A stretch of DNA of 64,000 nucleotides from Glaciecola amylolytica (GTDB taxonomy: Bacteria; Bacteroidota; Bacteroidia; Flavobacteriales_D; Crocinitomicaceae): positions 1,922,001-1,986,000 of the forward strand of contig CP034120.1 in the NCBI GenBank assembly GCA_003856375.1, written 5' to 3'. Both the position numbers and the translations under genes were made by a program. Below the pieces are notes generated by a model. It did not search any database and had not been told where the DNA came from. It saw only the letters and a program-made list of their open reading frames with translations. Below, one piece after another: positions 16,956 through 25,795 of this stretch. The first letter of the stretch is position 1. Every line of letters begins with the position of its first letter.

Positions 16956-17903
16956 TTAATCCATTAAACCTCTTCCGAGTTTAGAAATTTTTCCATCCTT
17001 TACTAATCTATCAACGGCTTTGTCGAGGATTCCGTTGATAAATCCGTGACTTTTCGGAGTTGAATAGAATTTTGAAATCTCAATATATTCGTTCAAAGTT
17101 ACCTTTTTAGGAATATTCTTGAATACCTGAAGTTCCGTAATGGCCATTTTCAAAAGAAGAATATCCATTTTAGCAATGCGTTCCAATTCCCAGTTATCCG
17201 TCATTTCATCAATCAGCTGAAGGTTTTCGGAATCCATTGAGATGGTTTTGCGAAGAAGTGTTCGTAAAAATTCCTGTTCATCCTCTTTGTCTTTAAACAA
17301 AGGCATTACCACAAATTTTTCACCTTCTTCCATCAATTTAATGGATTTGATGACCATTTGACAAGCCAAATCGATGTCATCCAGCCAGTGAATGCTTTTC
17401 TCTTCGAAAAAATGATAAATCAACGGAGAATTTGCGATCTCAGTCTTGAACAGGTTAATCATGAAGTTTTTGTCTTCTTCAAATCCTGTCAATCCGCTGT
17501 TCATATAAGAGAAATATGTTTCACTCTCTCTCATTTGAAGGTAGATCTTACGGAACATCTCCTGATGATCGTCTCCGATCCAGTTCACCGAACGATCTTC
17601 CGATGCTTCACGAAGAGAATAACTATCCTGCAAAGCCTGAATAATCAATGAATCCACAAACTTCAGATTCGGGTTCAAATCCTCTTCTTTCGGACGGATC
17701 TTCTTTTTATTTTCTTCAATACGGTGTTGTGCAATATCTTTCAGTTCCCCGAAAGTCAGCAATAAATACAAATACAGATCGTAAATGCGATCTACCGCCT
17801 GCAATAATTCGTTTTCTGTTTTCTTGATGCTTTCTTCATCTCCCTGAAAATAAGCATAAAGAGCTTGTAAAACCTTAATACGTAAATGTCTTCTATTCAG
17901 CAT
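16956..17903 (-). CDS. nusB: transcription antitermination factor NusB
   Basis: 315 aa, the long Bacteroidota form; the enterobacterial protein is about 140 aa. The N-terminus MLNRRHLRIKVLQALYAYFQ and the C-terminal helices (ELQVFKNIPKKVTLNEYIEISKFY, then SHGFINGILDK) are NusB hallmarks. The middle is a lineage-specific insertion. NusB binds boxA RNA with NusE in rRNA antitermination. It lies 22 nt after the leucine dehydrogenase gene and 4 nt before the DUF1573 gene. Confidence 0.92.
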   Translation of the reverse strand: MLNRRHLRIKVLQALYAYFQGDEESIKKTENELLQAVDRIYDLYLYLLLTFGELKDIAQHRIEENKKKIRPKEEDLNPNLKFVDSLIIQALQDSYSLREASEDRSVNWIGDDHQEMFRKIYLQMRESETYFSYMNSGLTGFEEDKNFMINLFKTEIANSPLIYHFFEEKSIHWLDDIDLACQMVIKSIKLMEEGEKFVVMPLFKDKEDEQEFLRTLLRKTISMDSENLQLIDEMTDNWELERIAKMDILLLKMAITELQVFKNIPKKVTLNEYIEISKFYSTPKSHGFINGILDKAVDRLVKDGKISKLGRGLMD

Positions 17904-17925
17904 TCGTAGCTACTCTCCTATCTTT

Positions 17926-19023
17926 TTATAGTGGTAATTTTACTTTCCCGATTGACTCAATACGCTCTTCTGCCATTTTGTTGGCGATCTGGTAAGTCGG
18001 AACACCTTCAGCATTTGAACGGGAAACAATGTTTCCAATCGTTGTGTAAATTTCTTCCGCTTTTTTCATGGACCATTCTGCCGGCAAATTCGCCACTTCA
18101 GAATAACAGTTAATGACACCACCTGCATTCAAAGCAAAGTCAGGAGCGTAAATAATTCCTTTATCTTTCACCAATTGTCCGTGAATCTTTTCGTCTGCCA
18201 ACTGATTGTTTGCAGCTCCGGCAATGATTGAACACTTCAAACGGTTAATTGTCTGATCATTTACAGTTGCACCTAAAGCACAAGGAGCATAAATATCCAT
18301 CGGAACGTCGTAGATTTCATCCAAACCAACCACTTTTACTCCGTATTGGCTTGAAACGCGCTTCAATGTTTCTTCGTGAATATCTGTAATCGTTACTTCA
18401 GCTCCTTCAGAAACCAAGTGTTTTACCAGGTATTCACCAACGTGTCCAACACCTTGCACCGCTACTTTCTTTCCTGATAAAGAATCAGAACCGAATTGCT
18501 GACTTGCACACGCTTTCATTCCCATATAAACTCCATAAGCAGTTACAGGAGACGGATCACCGCTTTTCCCCGGCAAACCAACTACGTGATTTGTTTCCAT
18601 CGAAACCAAAACCATATCTGCAGGTGAAATACCCACATCTTCAGCAGTAATGTATTTTCCAGCCAAAGAGTTTACAAACTTTCCGAAACGACGGAACAAA
18701 GCTTCAGATTTCATCGAACGGGAATCGCCGATGATCACCGCTTTTCCTCCACCCAAATTCAATCCTGAAATTGAATTTTTGTATGTCATTCCTCTTGAAA
18801 GACGCAATACGTCATTCAGAGCCTCCATTTCATTATTGTACATCCACATACGCGTTCCACCCAATGCAGGCCCTAGAACGGTGTTGTGAACAGCAATAAT
18901 TGCTTTCAGACCAGTCGCAGTATCGTTACAGAATAACAATTGCTCGTGGTTATACATACTCATTTGAGAAATAACGGGGTTTTCAGCCAGATTTAAATCT
19001 TTGACTTCTTTTACTTCAAACAT
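17926..19023 (-). CDS. leucine (Glu/Leu/Phe/Val) dehydrogenase
   Basis: 365 aa, typical of leucine dehydrogenases. Substrate-side motifs are GPALGGTRMW and the catalytic Lys in MTYKNSISGLNLGGGKAV (about residues 85-102). The Rossmann motif is VQGVGHVGEYLVKHL. It deaminates branched-chain amino acids with NAD+ to 2-oxo acids in the cytoplasm. It opens the operon with nusB. A -7 box at 19097-19104 (minus strand) gives a leader of about 70 nt, and its promoter overlaps that of the divergent ABC exporter. Confidence 0.92.
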   Translation of the reverse strand: MFEVKEVKDLNLAENPVISQMSMYNHEQLLFCNDTATGLKAIIAVHNTVLGPALGGTRMWMYNNEMEALNDVLRLSRGMTYKNSISGLNLGGGKAVIIGDSRSMKSEALFRRFGKFVNSLAGKYITAEDVGISPADMVLVSMETNHVVGLPGKSGDPSPVTAYGVYMGMKACASQQFGSDSLSGKKVAVQGVGHVGEYLVKHLVSEGAEVTITDIHEETLKRVSSQYGVKVVGLDEIYDVPMDIYAPCALGATVNDQTINRLKCSIIAGAANNQLADEKIHGQLVKDKGIIYAPDFALNAGGVINCYSEVANLPAEWSMKKAEEIYTTIGNIVSRSNAEGVPTYQIANKMAEERIESIGKVKLPL

Positions 19024-19057
19024 ACGCGACTTTTAATCTTTTATTTCAATGCGAATG

Positions 19058-19104
19058 GCTAATTTTGTAATTCGAACAAAATCGCATTAGCGCTCGCAAA
19101 AATA
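19058..19104. promoter_or_regulatory. overlapping divergent promoters of leucine dehydrogenase and ABC exporter
   Basis: Plus-strand -7 box TAATTTTG at 19060-19067 (toward the ABC gene) and minus-strand box TATTTTTG at 19097-19104 (toward leucine dehydrogenase) face each other. Between them is an imperfect dyad: GCTAA (19058-19062) with TTAGC (19087-19091), and TTTTGT (19063-19068) with ACAAAA (19076-19081). The two 5' leaders should overlap in antisense by roughly 20 nt. Confidence 0.45.
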
Positions 19105-19117
19105 GGAAATTTATCGG

Positions 19118-20905
19118 ATGAAGTCTCTAAGCTATTTAAACAAATATTTCTTCAAATACCGTTGGCGCTTACTGCTGGGTATCCTTTGCATTATTGCCGG
19201 GAACTACTTTGGAGCCCGAATCCCCGTGATTATCGGCGAATCCATGGATATTTTAAAAGGAAACAAACCAATCAGTACAGGTCAATCGCTTTTTTGGGCT
19301 GCTCTCAGCCTTGCAGGGCTCGTTATCCTTTTTAACATAATTAAGGGATTTTTCCTTTTCCTGACGCGTCAAACACTCATTGTTATGTCGCGCTACATCG
19401 AATTTGATCTCAAAAATGAGATCTTTGAAAAGTACCAGCAACTGGATTACGGATTTTACAAAAATCAATCAACCGGAGACTTGATGAACCGCATTTCAGA
19501 AGACGTTTCGCAGGTTCGCCAATATTTAGGTCCGGGAATTATGTACTCCATCAACTTGATTGTCCTCTTCCCTTTCAGCTTGTATCAAATGCTGAAAATT
19601 AATGTGGAACTGGCATTCTACGCCTTGGCACCACTTCCGATTATGGCAGTTTTGATCTATCTGGTTTCAACCCGAATGAATAAACTGAGCAAAGATGTAC
19701 AGCAAGAGCAATCCCGCTTAAGTACTTTGGGACAGGAAACATTCTCCGGAATCCGCGTAATCAAAGCTTATATTCAGGAAAAGCACGCAAAACAGAATTT
19801 CGAAACCAGTTCCCGTTCCTACCTCAAAAAAACGATGCGCCTTGTGCGAACGAATGCGTTGTTTATGCCGACTATTTCTTTGCTTATCGGAGCAAGTACC
19901 TTATTAAGTATTTACATCGGAGGAATGTTGACACTTGGAGATAACCCGGCAATTCAAACGGGTCAAATTGTTACAATCATTCTACTGATTTATAACTTAA
20001 CCTGGCCATTCGCAAGTATCGGCTGGGTAACAAGCATCAACCAACGCGCAGCAGCTTCACAGGAACGTATCAATGAATTTCTGAAAACAGAACCCGCTAT
20101 TAAAAACACGAGTCAGGCCGAAGTAACTGCTTTTCAGGAAATCCGTTTCGAAAACATGTCGTTTCGCTACAAACCCGATCTTCCGGATGTTCTCTCCAAT
20201 ATCAACTTCACCTTGAAACGAGGAGAAACCCTTGGGATTATTGGCAAAACGGGTTCTGGAAAATCTACTCTTCTTCAATTAATTGTACGTCAGTTGGATC
20301 CAAGTTCAGGAAGCGTCAAATACAACGGAGAAACTTTATCATCGATCAATCTGAGCGAGTACCGCAAACAAATTTCTGTTGTTCCTCAAGATGTTTTTCT
20401 ATTCTCGGACACCATTAAGAACAACATTGCTTTCGGAGCTTTAAATTTTGACACCGTTACTCAGGAGGAAATTGTTGAAGCAGCCAAAAATGCTCATGTA
20501 CTTCACAATATCGAAGCTTTCCCTGAAAAATTTGAAACACTTTTGGGCGAACGCGGTGTAAATCTTTCCGGAGGACAAAAACAACGTGTAAGCATCGCCA
20601 GAGCATTGATTCGTAAACCTCAGATTTTGTTGTTGGACGATTGTTTGTCGGCAGTAGATACTGAAACGGAAGAAATCATTCTCCGGAATCTGAAACAGTT
20701 GAACGAGGAAAGTCAGACTACTTCTGTGATTGTCAGCCACCGGATTTCAAGTCTCCGAAATGCAGATTACATTCTTGTTCTGGAAGACGGGAAAATTTTG
20801 GAAGAAGGAAAACCGGCAGATCTACTGGCACAAAACAGTCATTACCGCGAATTGTACGACAAGCAATTGATCGAGGAAAGTGATTTGAATGTGCTGGAAG
20901 ACTAA
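19118..20905 (+). CDS. ABC exporter, fused membrane and ATPase domains
   Basis: 595 aa. The exporter-type membrane domain with six helices covers about residues 15-310. The nucleotide-binding domain has Walker A GKTGSGKST (about 378-386), the Q-loop VVPQDVFLFSD, signature LSGGQKQR and Walker B ILLLDDCLSAVD. The residue after the Walker B Asp is Asp rather than the usual catalytic Glu, as in some heterodimeric exporters (degenerate site); no partner half-transporter is adjacent. The substrate is unknown (multidrug or lipid type). Confidence 0.92.
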   Translation: MKSLSYLNKYFFKYRWRLLLGILCIIAGNYFGARIPVIIGESMDILKGNKPISTGQSLFWAALSLAGLVILFNIIKGFFLFLTRQTLIVMSRYIEFDLKNEIFEKYQQLDYGFYKNQSTGDLMNRISEDVSQVRQYLGPGIMYSINLIVLFPFSLYQMLKINVELAFYALAPLPIMAVLIYLVSTRMNKLSKDVQQEQSRLSTLGQETFSGIRVIKAYIQEKHAKQNFETSSRSYLKKTMRLVRTNALFMPTISLLIGASTLLSIYIGGMLTLGDNPAIQTGQIVTIILLIYNLTWPFASIGWVTSINQRAAASQERINEFLKTEPAIKNTSQAEVTAFQEIRFENMSFRYKPDLPDVLSNINFTLKRGETLGIIGKTGSGKSTLLQLIVRQLDPSSGSVKYNGETLSSINLSEYRKQISVVPQDVFLFSDTIKNNIAFGALNFDTVTQEEIVEAAKNAHVLHNIEAFPEKFETLLGERGVNLSGGQKQRVSIARALIRKPQILLLDDCLSAVDTETEEIILRNLKQLNEESQTTSVIVSHRISSLRNADYILVLEDGKILEEGKPADLLAQNSHYRELYDKQLIEESDLNVLED

Positions 20906-20914
20906 TTCGGGCTT

Positions 20915-21625
20915 TTACTCCTTCTCCGGATGGATCAACATGTAATGCTCCAGTTTATCCTTGATATAAGTCACCAACTCAATATCTGATGCTGTTTTCA
21001 GGAAATCTTCGTCCATGGCCATGAAGTGAATGAAATCAACAAAATCATCCGGACTCAGTTTAATGATATCGTAAGAAACATACAAACGCAACAGTTCCTG
21101 TACAACTTCTTCCTTCCTATCTGCATACTGTTTTTGGGCAACCAGCGCTTTCGACTGCTCTCTTTTAGAGAAACGCTCATACAACGCAGTTATCGGACTT
21201 TGAAACGCTTCCAGTCCGGTGATAGTCCTTGTTTCGCGCATAGCCAGTTCCGCACGCTCTTCCTTGATCTGTTGAATCGATTTCAGAGGCTTAATCACTA
21301 CTTCGTCGATTTGCCGTGCTTTTCGCTCCACAGCTGCGTACACTTCAAACTGACAAGTCGAATCTCCGATTACACGAAAACCGTAACGCTCATAACCTTT
21401 TACCGATAAAATAATGGAATCATTGTTCCCGACGTATACTCCGAAAGTTCCGTTTGGCTGACCAAAAACACCCTCACCGGTTGATGTATTCACAACCATC
21501 AGATTCAAAAACGAATGTCTGTTTAATGTATCTTCCACTTTTCCCTTTAACCAAACTTTGGCACAAGGCTTTTGCGCATACATTGCACTTGAGAGCATCA
21601 ATAAGACCGGAACAATCAGTTTCAT
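20915..21625 (-). CDS. exported carboxypeptidase-regulatory-like domain protein
   Basis: 236 aa. A signal peptide (MKLIVPVLLMLSSAMYAQ) is followed by a beta-sandwich CarboxypepD_reg-like domain (VWLKGKVEDTLNRHSFLNLMVVN, then GVFGQPNGTFGVYV). The C-terminal half is helical and charged. The function of this stand-alone form is unknown. The gene is convergent with the ABC exporter, 9 nt apart. A TATTTTCG box 4 nt before the ATG suggests a leaderless transcript. Confidence 0.72.
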   Translation of the reverse strand: MKLIVPVLLMLSSAMYAQKPCAKVWLKGKVEDTLNRHSFLNLMVVNTSTGEGVFGQPNGTFGVYVGNNDSIILSVKGYERYGFRVIGDSTCQFEVYAAVERKARQIDEVVIKPLKSIQQIKEERAELAMRETRTITGLEAFQSPITALYERFSKREQSKALVAQKQYADRKEEVVQELLRLYVSYDIIKLSPDDFVDFIHFMAMDEDFLKTASDIELVTYIKDKLEHYMLIHPEKE

Positions 21626-21628
21626 GAA

Positions 21629-21637
21629 ACGAAAATA
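21629..21637 (-). promoter_or_regulatory. -7-like box TATTTTCG of the gene at 20915-21625
   Basis: TATTTTCG followed by TTTC and ATG on the minus strand. Same box variant and spacing as the VWA gene at 13511. Confidence 0.4.
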
Positions 21638-21700
21638 TCACTTTTTTTCAGGGTTTTGTTCCCGTTAACGATTATTTAGAATTTTCAATCGTTCAATTAA

Positions 21701-21813
21701 GACCTGTCCGAGAGTTTAGTTGATACATTATTTTTTCCCGCAGATTACGCAGATATGAAAGCAGTTCACATAATCTGCACTCACCTTCGGTAAGTTTGCG
21801 TTATCAGCGGGTC
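21701..21813 (+). repeat. dispersed palindromic repeat, copy B
   Basis: The end motif (21701-21723) is followed by CCCGCAGATTACGCAGA (21737-21753) and its approximate inverse TTTGCGTTATCAGCGGG (21795-21811). See copy A (16071-16200) and the partial copy C (39334-39364). It occupies much of the 396-nt gene-free stretch 21626-22021. The rest of that stretch holds the palindromic site at 21921-21957 and the mnmA promoter. Confidence 0.65.
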
Positions 21814-21920
21814 ATTAAAAATCACAGGACAAACAACCCTTGAACATTTTTGAACTTCTTTAAACAATCAGAAGTATCGTTAAGAATGTAAATCCAAACT
21901 TAAAAGACAACTCAACTCTT

Positions 21921-21957
21921 GTTACAAATGTAATTCACAACAATTCACTTTTGTAAC
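21921..21957. promoter_or_regulatory. imperfect 37-bp palindrome containing TTACAAATGTAA
   Basis: GTTACAAATGTAATT (from 21921) is mirrored by AATTCACTTTTGTAAC (to 21957). The 12-mer TTACAAATGTAA (21922-21933) recurs exactly, in reverse complement, at 24052-24063 and with changes at 23567-23577 and 23613-23624 around the XRE regulator gene. Candidate operator, about 65-100 bp upstream of mnmA. Confidence 0.45.
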
Positions 21958-22009
21958 TGTTAATTTTTCGAAAGAAATCGTTTTTCAAAAAAGACGCTTT
22001 AAAAGTTCG

Positions 22010-22017
22010 TAAATTTG
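22010..22017 (+). promoter_or_regulatory. -7 promoter box of mnmA
   Basis: TAAATTTG, then CAGC and the ATG at 22022: spacing of 4 nt, predicting a leaderless mRNA. Confidence 0.6.
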
Positions 22018-22021
22018 CAGC

Positions 22022-23200
22022 ATGAAAAGAGTGGTCGTAGGCTTATCAGGCGGAGTAGATTCCAGCGTTAGCGCATACTTACTTCAACAAGAAGGATATG
22101 AAGTAATTGGGCTTTTTATGCGTAATTGGCATGATGAAACCGTAACACTTTCCAACGATTGCCCGTGGATTGACGACAGCAACGACGCTCTTCTGGTTGC
22201 AGAACATTTAGGTATTCCCTTCCAGGTTCTGGATCTGAGCAAAGAATACAAAGAACGCATCGTTGACTACATGTTTGCAGAATACGAAGCAGGAAGAACC
22301 CCGAATCCGGATGTATTATGCAACCGCGAAATCAAATTCGACGTGTTTTTGAAAGCTGCCATTGACTTAGGCGCAGATTATGTTGCAACCGGTCATTACT
22401 GCAGAAAAACAACCACAGAAGACGGAATTCACCACTTATTAGCCGGATTGGATCCGAATAAAGACCAATCCTACTTCCTTTGCCAATTATCACAGGAACA
22501 ACTTTCCAAAGCCTTGTTCCCGATCGGAAACCTGCAAAAAGCAGAAGTAAGAGCGATTGCAAAGGAAATCGGACTGGTAACAGCAGAGAAAAAAGACTCA
22601 CAAGGACTTTGCTTTGTAGGTAAAATTTCACTTCCTGAATTTCTTCAACAAAAACTTCAGGTAAAACACGGTAATATCATTGAAATCAATGAAGACGATG
22701 AGCAATTTATGAATTACTCATCTATTCCCGTTAACCTGGAAAACGTTGTAGATCTAAGCAAAGAGTTTATCTACTCACCCACCATGGGAACCGAAGTGGA
22801 AAAACACATAGGAGCGCATTACTACACGATCGGTCAGCGAAAAGGACTTCACATAGGCGGAAGACCCAATCCGTCTTTTGTAATCGGAATAGACACTGAA
22901 ACCAACACCGTTTACTCCGGACAAAAGGACGAACATCCCGGATTAAACAAATGGGCACTTAAAATTGAAACCAGCGAAATGCACTGGATCAATCCTTTGT
23001 ATGAAATGAATATCGGCGACCAAAAAGAGTTTTCAGTCAGAATCAGATACCGTCAGCCGCTTCAAAAAGGGACATTAACCCGTTTGGAAGACGGTTTTTA
23101 TATTCTATTTAATAAAAAGCAACGAGGAATTGCCCCCGGACAGTTTGCAGCGCTTTATATCGAAGACGAATTAGTAGGTTCAGGAATTATTTCTCATTAG
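22022..23200 (+). CDS. mnmA: tRNA-specific 2-thiouridylase MnmA
   Basis: 392 aa. The PP-loop ATP-binding motif [15 protein letters not shown] is at residues 8-22. The two catalytic cysteines lie in [12 protein letters not shown] (about 103) and [12 protein letters not shown] (about 201). It adenylates U34 of tRNA Lys/Glu/Gln and inserts sulfur from a persulfide relay, in the cytoplasm. It overlaps the stop of the convergent XRE gene by 14 nt. The start is fixed by a -7 box 4 nt upstream and by [11 protein letters not shown]. Confidence 0.96.
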   Translation: MKRVVVGLSGGVDSSVSAYLLQQEGYEVIGLFMRNWHDETVTLSNDCPWIDDSNDALLVAEHLGIPFQVLDLSKEYKERIVDYMFAEYEAGRTPNPDVLCNREIKFDVFLKAAIDLGADYVATGHYCRKTTTEDGIHHLLAGLDPNKDQSYFLCQLSQEQLSKALFPIGNLQKAEVRAIAKEIGLVTAEKKDSQGLCFVGKISLPEFLQQKLQVKHGNIIEINEDDEQFMNYSSIPVNLENVVDLSKEFIYSPTMGTEVEKHIGAHYYTIGQRKGLHIGGRPNPSFVIGIDTETNTVYSGQKDEHPGLNKWALKIETSEMHWINPLYEMNIGDQKEFSVRIRYRQPLQKGTLTRLEDGFYILFNKKQRGIAPGQFAALYIEDELVGSGIISH

Positions 23201-23564
23201 GAAGAAACACATCAAACGTGAAATCCTCGTAAAAAACCAGAGTTTTAACAATCTTCTTAGTTGATTCAACCCGTTCAGAAGAAGCTTTTTTCTGCCCTGA
23301 ATACTCAGGAACATCCTCTTCCCTCAACTCAACAAGTTCAGACGATTCACTTCCGGATGCAGACTGTTTTCCCGTAAACAGCCATTCAGCCGAAACACGC
23401 GGAAAAGCATGCAATAACTTCTCTATGAAATCAAAGCTGGGCTTATTTCGACCACTCAGCACATGGCTTACATTGGAACGCTGCACCCCTATCCGATCCG
23501 CAAAGGAACCGGCGTTCAGTTTGTGCGAATCCATAATCATCCTCAAGCGATCTTTAATCTCCAT
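23187..23564 (-). CDS. XRE-family helix-turn-helix regulator
   Basis: 125 aa. The N-terminal HTH_3 domain (about residues 3-62) contains [20 protein letters not shown] as the helix-turn-helix. The C-terminal half is acidic and variable ([13 protein letters not shown]), ending in a short beta hairpin-like [13 protein letters not shown]. No peptidase or ligand domain. It probably represses its own promoter: three TTACAAATGTAA-like sites lie at 23567-23624, one of them covering the -7 box. Its 3' end overlaps mnmA. Confidence 0.88.
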   Translation of the reverse strand: MEIKDRLRMIMDSHKLNAGSFADRIGVQRSNVSHVLSGRNKPSFDFIEKLLHAFPRVSAEWLFTGKQSASGSESSELVELREEDVPEYSGQKKASSERVESTKKIVKTLVFYEDFTFDVFLPNEK

Positions 23565-23566
23565 GA

Positions 23567-23624
23567 TACAAATGTAAACTATTCAGATTACATTTTACAC
23601 TTTTATACAATTCACATTTGTAAC
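23567..23624 (-). promoter_or_regulatory. promoter with repeated operator-like sites for the XRE regulator
   Basis: The -7 box TACATTTG (23569-23576, minus strand) is 4 nt before the ATG and lies inside TACAAATGTAA (23567-23577). Further copies are TTACATTTTACAC (from 23588) and CACATTTGTAAC (23613-23624). The outer two form a 9-bp inverted pair (TACAAATGT / ACATTTGTA). The arrangement suggests autorepression. Confidence 0.5.
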
Positions 23625-23634
23625 ATATACAAAC

Positions 23635-23665
23635 AAAAAAAGGGATCGTCAAAAGACAATCCCTT
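23635..23665 (-). terminator. intrinsic terminator of the 62-aa gene
   Basis: The stem AAGGGATCGTC (23640-23650) / GACAATCCCTT (23655-23665) has one mismatch and loop AAAA. The A-run on its left is a T-tract on the minus strand, so it terminates the gene at 23688-23876. Confidence 0.75.
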
Positions 23666-23687
23666 CTTAATATCATTCTATTCTTTC

Positions 23688-23876
23688 TTAATTCGAGCTA
23701 TATCCGAAGAAAAGCATGCTGCTGTGTACTTGTGGCATATCCGGTCCAAAAGTAACCAAATCCATCAATTGAGCAACTTCAACAATACTCAAACTACTAC
23801 TCTTTCCTAAAGCTTTGTGGCGTGCCAATTTGTTTTTTGCCAAGCTTATTGCGTTATTAATCATTGTGCTTTCCAT
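23688..23876 (-). CDS. orphan 62-aa protein of unknown function
   Basis: MESTMINNAISLAKNKLAR starts an amphipathic, basic N-terminal half; Met5 (23864) is an alternative start. The C-terminal half is hydrophobic and aromatic, ending MLFFGYSSN. It is bounded by its own terminator (23635-23665), which supports a real monocistronic gene. The N-terminal helix plus distinct tail could be a leader/core peptide, a toxin or a regulator, but no motif decides this. No signal peptide. Confidence 0.6.
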   Translation of the reverse strand: MESTMINNAISLAKNKLARHKALGKSSSLSIVEVAQLMDLVTFGPDMPQVHSSMLFFGYSSN

Positions 23877-24051
23877 ATTATATAAAACTTAAAATGCAAT
23901 TCAACTGACCACATTTACGCCACTTTTCTAATTTAGGTTACAAAATAAATTCAAAAAAATGCAGATTTAACTAATTCAGCTTAAACAAAAAGACAAAGTA
24001 AAAACAATTAACAAACTGAAAAACAACATATTAAACATCAAAAATAAACCA

Positions 24052-24063
24052 TTACATTTGTAA
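24052..24063. promoter_or_regulatory. TTACAAATGTAA site between the J-domain operon end and the 62-aa gene
   Basis: TTACATTTGTAA here is the exact reverse complement of 21922-21933. On the minus strand a TATTTTTG (TAnnTTTG) lies just downstream, so the site could control a promoter for the 62-aa gene. The remaining 23877-24077 stretch is A/T-rich without other visible features. Confidence 0.4.
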
Positions 24064-24077
24064 TAAAAAAATGCAAA

Positions 24078-24851
24078 TTAATTGGAAATCAGCTCTTCAT
24101 AAGCATCCTGAATTTCCAGAAATCGTTGTGCATATGTTGTTTTTTGCTCTTCAGAAAGATCTAAATTTCCATCAGGATGGTATTTTTTAGCCAGCGTGCG
24201 GTATCTTTTCTTGATTTCCTCATCCGTAGCATTCAGGCTCAAATCCAGAATTGCCAAAGCAAACTTTCTACGGGTGCCGCTATTTGCGATTTCATGCAAC
24301 CTGGCATTGTTGGATTGACCGAAAATGCGCTTCCTGAATTCAATAACTTTATTTTCTATATACATGGAACGAACGCCGATCAACTCCCCCAGCCGAATCA
24401 GTGCCGTAAATTCCCGGTCAATCATGTCTCCATCCACAAAAACCAGATCGATCAAAAAGTCGATCAGATCAGCACGTTCTTTTGAATCCGGCATCTTTTG
24501 AACAATCCAATTTGCAACACTTCTCACATGAATGGATGTTTCATTGACCAAATCTAATTCATTCGCCGTTACCAACGAATCGATCTTAAACTTATCATGA
24601 ATATAAACAACCACAAATGATTGTTTTTCAAAAGGTTTCATTGAATTTTTCCGCATCATCCATGCAGCCAGTAAAATGTAGATCTGAAAGAGCATTTTCT
24701 CGCTTTTCTTTCCGGAAGGAGGCTGAAAACTTCTTTTCAAAACGAGTTCGGAGCTGATTTTACGCTCATTGGAATCCTTCAGCTGTCTTTTAGTCAAAAT
24801 GACTATTGACAACACTAAAATTACCACAAACACAACTCCGAGAACCAACAT
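24078..24851 (-). CDS. membrane-anchored TerB-like/J-domain protein (J1)
   Basis: 257 aa. One N-terminal transmembrane helix (VLGVVFVVILVLSIVIL, about residues 3-20) is followed by a helical TerB-like domain (about 60-175; DLIDFLIDLVFVDGDMIDREF) and a C-terminal J domain (about 200-255) with RTLAKKYHPDG containing HPD. This is the topology of DjlA-type Hsp70 co-chaperones, with the anchor first and J domain last. It is the last gene of the minus-strand run 28042-24078, 93 nt after J2. Confidence 0.85.
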   Translation of the reverse strand: MLVLGVVFVVILVLSIVILTKRQLKDSNERKISSELVLKRSFQPPSGKKSEKMLFQIYILLAAWMMRKNSMKPFEKQSFVVVYIHDKFKIDSLVTANELDLVNETSIHVRSVANWIVQKMPDSKERADLIDFLIDLVFVDGDMIDREFTALIRLGELIGVRSMYIENKVIEFRKRIFGQSNNARLHEIANSGTRRKFALAILDLSLNATDEEIKKRYRTLAKKYHPDGNLDLSEEQKTTYAQRFLEIQDAYEELISN

Positions 24852-24944
24852 ATCAATTAATTATACGATCGCAACCCGACAACACTATCACAATACTTCG
24901 AGTTACAGAAAAGTCTCTATCTCCAAAGATAAGCGTACTGAAAA

Positions 24945-25787
24945 TCACGACACCAATTTAAGTAATTCATCATAATACAATTGAAGTTCCTGAAATTTTA
25001 CCTCCAATTCTTTCCGTTCTTCCTGATCAGCATCAGGATGACGATCAGGGTGATACTTTTTTACCAGCTCCCGGTATTTCGATCTCAATACATTTTCATT
25101 CAATGATTCCCGTTTTAAGCCGAAATAATCCAATGCCCTGTCAATCAAATCAGAGAGATAACTTCCCGTCCTACTATCATGCGTTTTATTCCAGCGCTCC
25201 TGTCTTTTGGTGAAAGCCTGATTAATACTCTCCATCAACTCCATCCATTCTTTGTGCACCAATCCAAAAGCGTCTATAATCCGGATCAATTCTGCTTTTT
25301 CACGCGAGCCAACTATTCCGTCCTCTGCAGCCATATGAATGAGAAAACGAACAATATCCTTCCGTTCATCCACAGATTGAAAACGATTCAGCCAATGGAC
25401 AATCGATTCCGAATTGTACACATCATCATAAGCCATTTTAAGTGATTCACTGAATGAAGCATTGTTTTCCGGATACAGGTAAATGATGTATTCTTTCAGA
25501 TAAGCGCATTTCTCTTTAAAACATTCCGGATGAGTCCTCAACACATTCATACTCAACAAAACCAAGGCATCAATGTGATTATACGGATTGAATTTTGTTT
25601 TAAACCGAAATTCCTTCTTCAATTTGAAATATGCGTAGCGAACAAGCAAATAAGTTGGGTAAGCCGCCACAATTGCAGTCATTGAAAGTCCGGTTACTGT
25701 TTCAATCAGTTTCTCCCGGGCATATTCTTCCTCTGCAATTTTCTGTGCTTGTATCGCTGAAATATCCAGCAACATAAAAAAGTTCAT
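24945..25787 (-). CDS. membrane-anchored TerB-like/J-domain protein (J2)
   Basis: 280 aa. The hydrophobic segment is at about residues 34-55 (MTAIVAAYPTYLLVRYAYF). The TerB-like domain includes DIVRFLIHMAAEDGIVGSRE, and the C-terminal J domain has RELVKKYHPDRHPD with HPD. It is paralogous to J1, J3 and the partial gene at the left window edge, with low overall identity but the same order of parts. It lies 8 nt after J3, so it is firmly co-transcribed with it. Confidence 0.85.
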   Translation of the reverse strand: MNFFMLLDISAIQAQKIAEEEYAREKLIETVTGLSMTAIVAAYPTYLLVRYAYFKLKKEFRFKTKFNPYNHIDALVLLSMNVLRTHPECFKEKCAYLKEYIIYLYPENNASFSESLKMAYDDVYNSESIVHWLNRFQSVDERKDIVRFLIHMAAEDGIVGSREKAELIRIIDAFGLVHKEWMELMESINQAFTKRQERWNKTHDSRTGSYLSDLIDRALDYFGLKRESLNENVLRSKYRELVKKYHPDRHPDADQEERKELEVKFQELQLYYDELLKLVS

Positions 25788-25795
25788 TCTTTAGA

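Noticed and set aside
23187-23876. XRE regulator plus 62-aa gene as a toxin-antitoxin module
   Set aside because: The genes are separated by a terminator and are not in one tight operon, and no toxin motif is visible; kept only as an orphan-protein finding.
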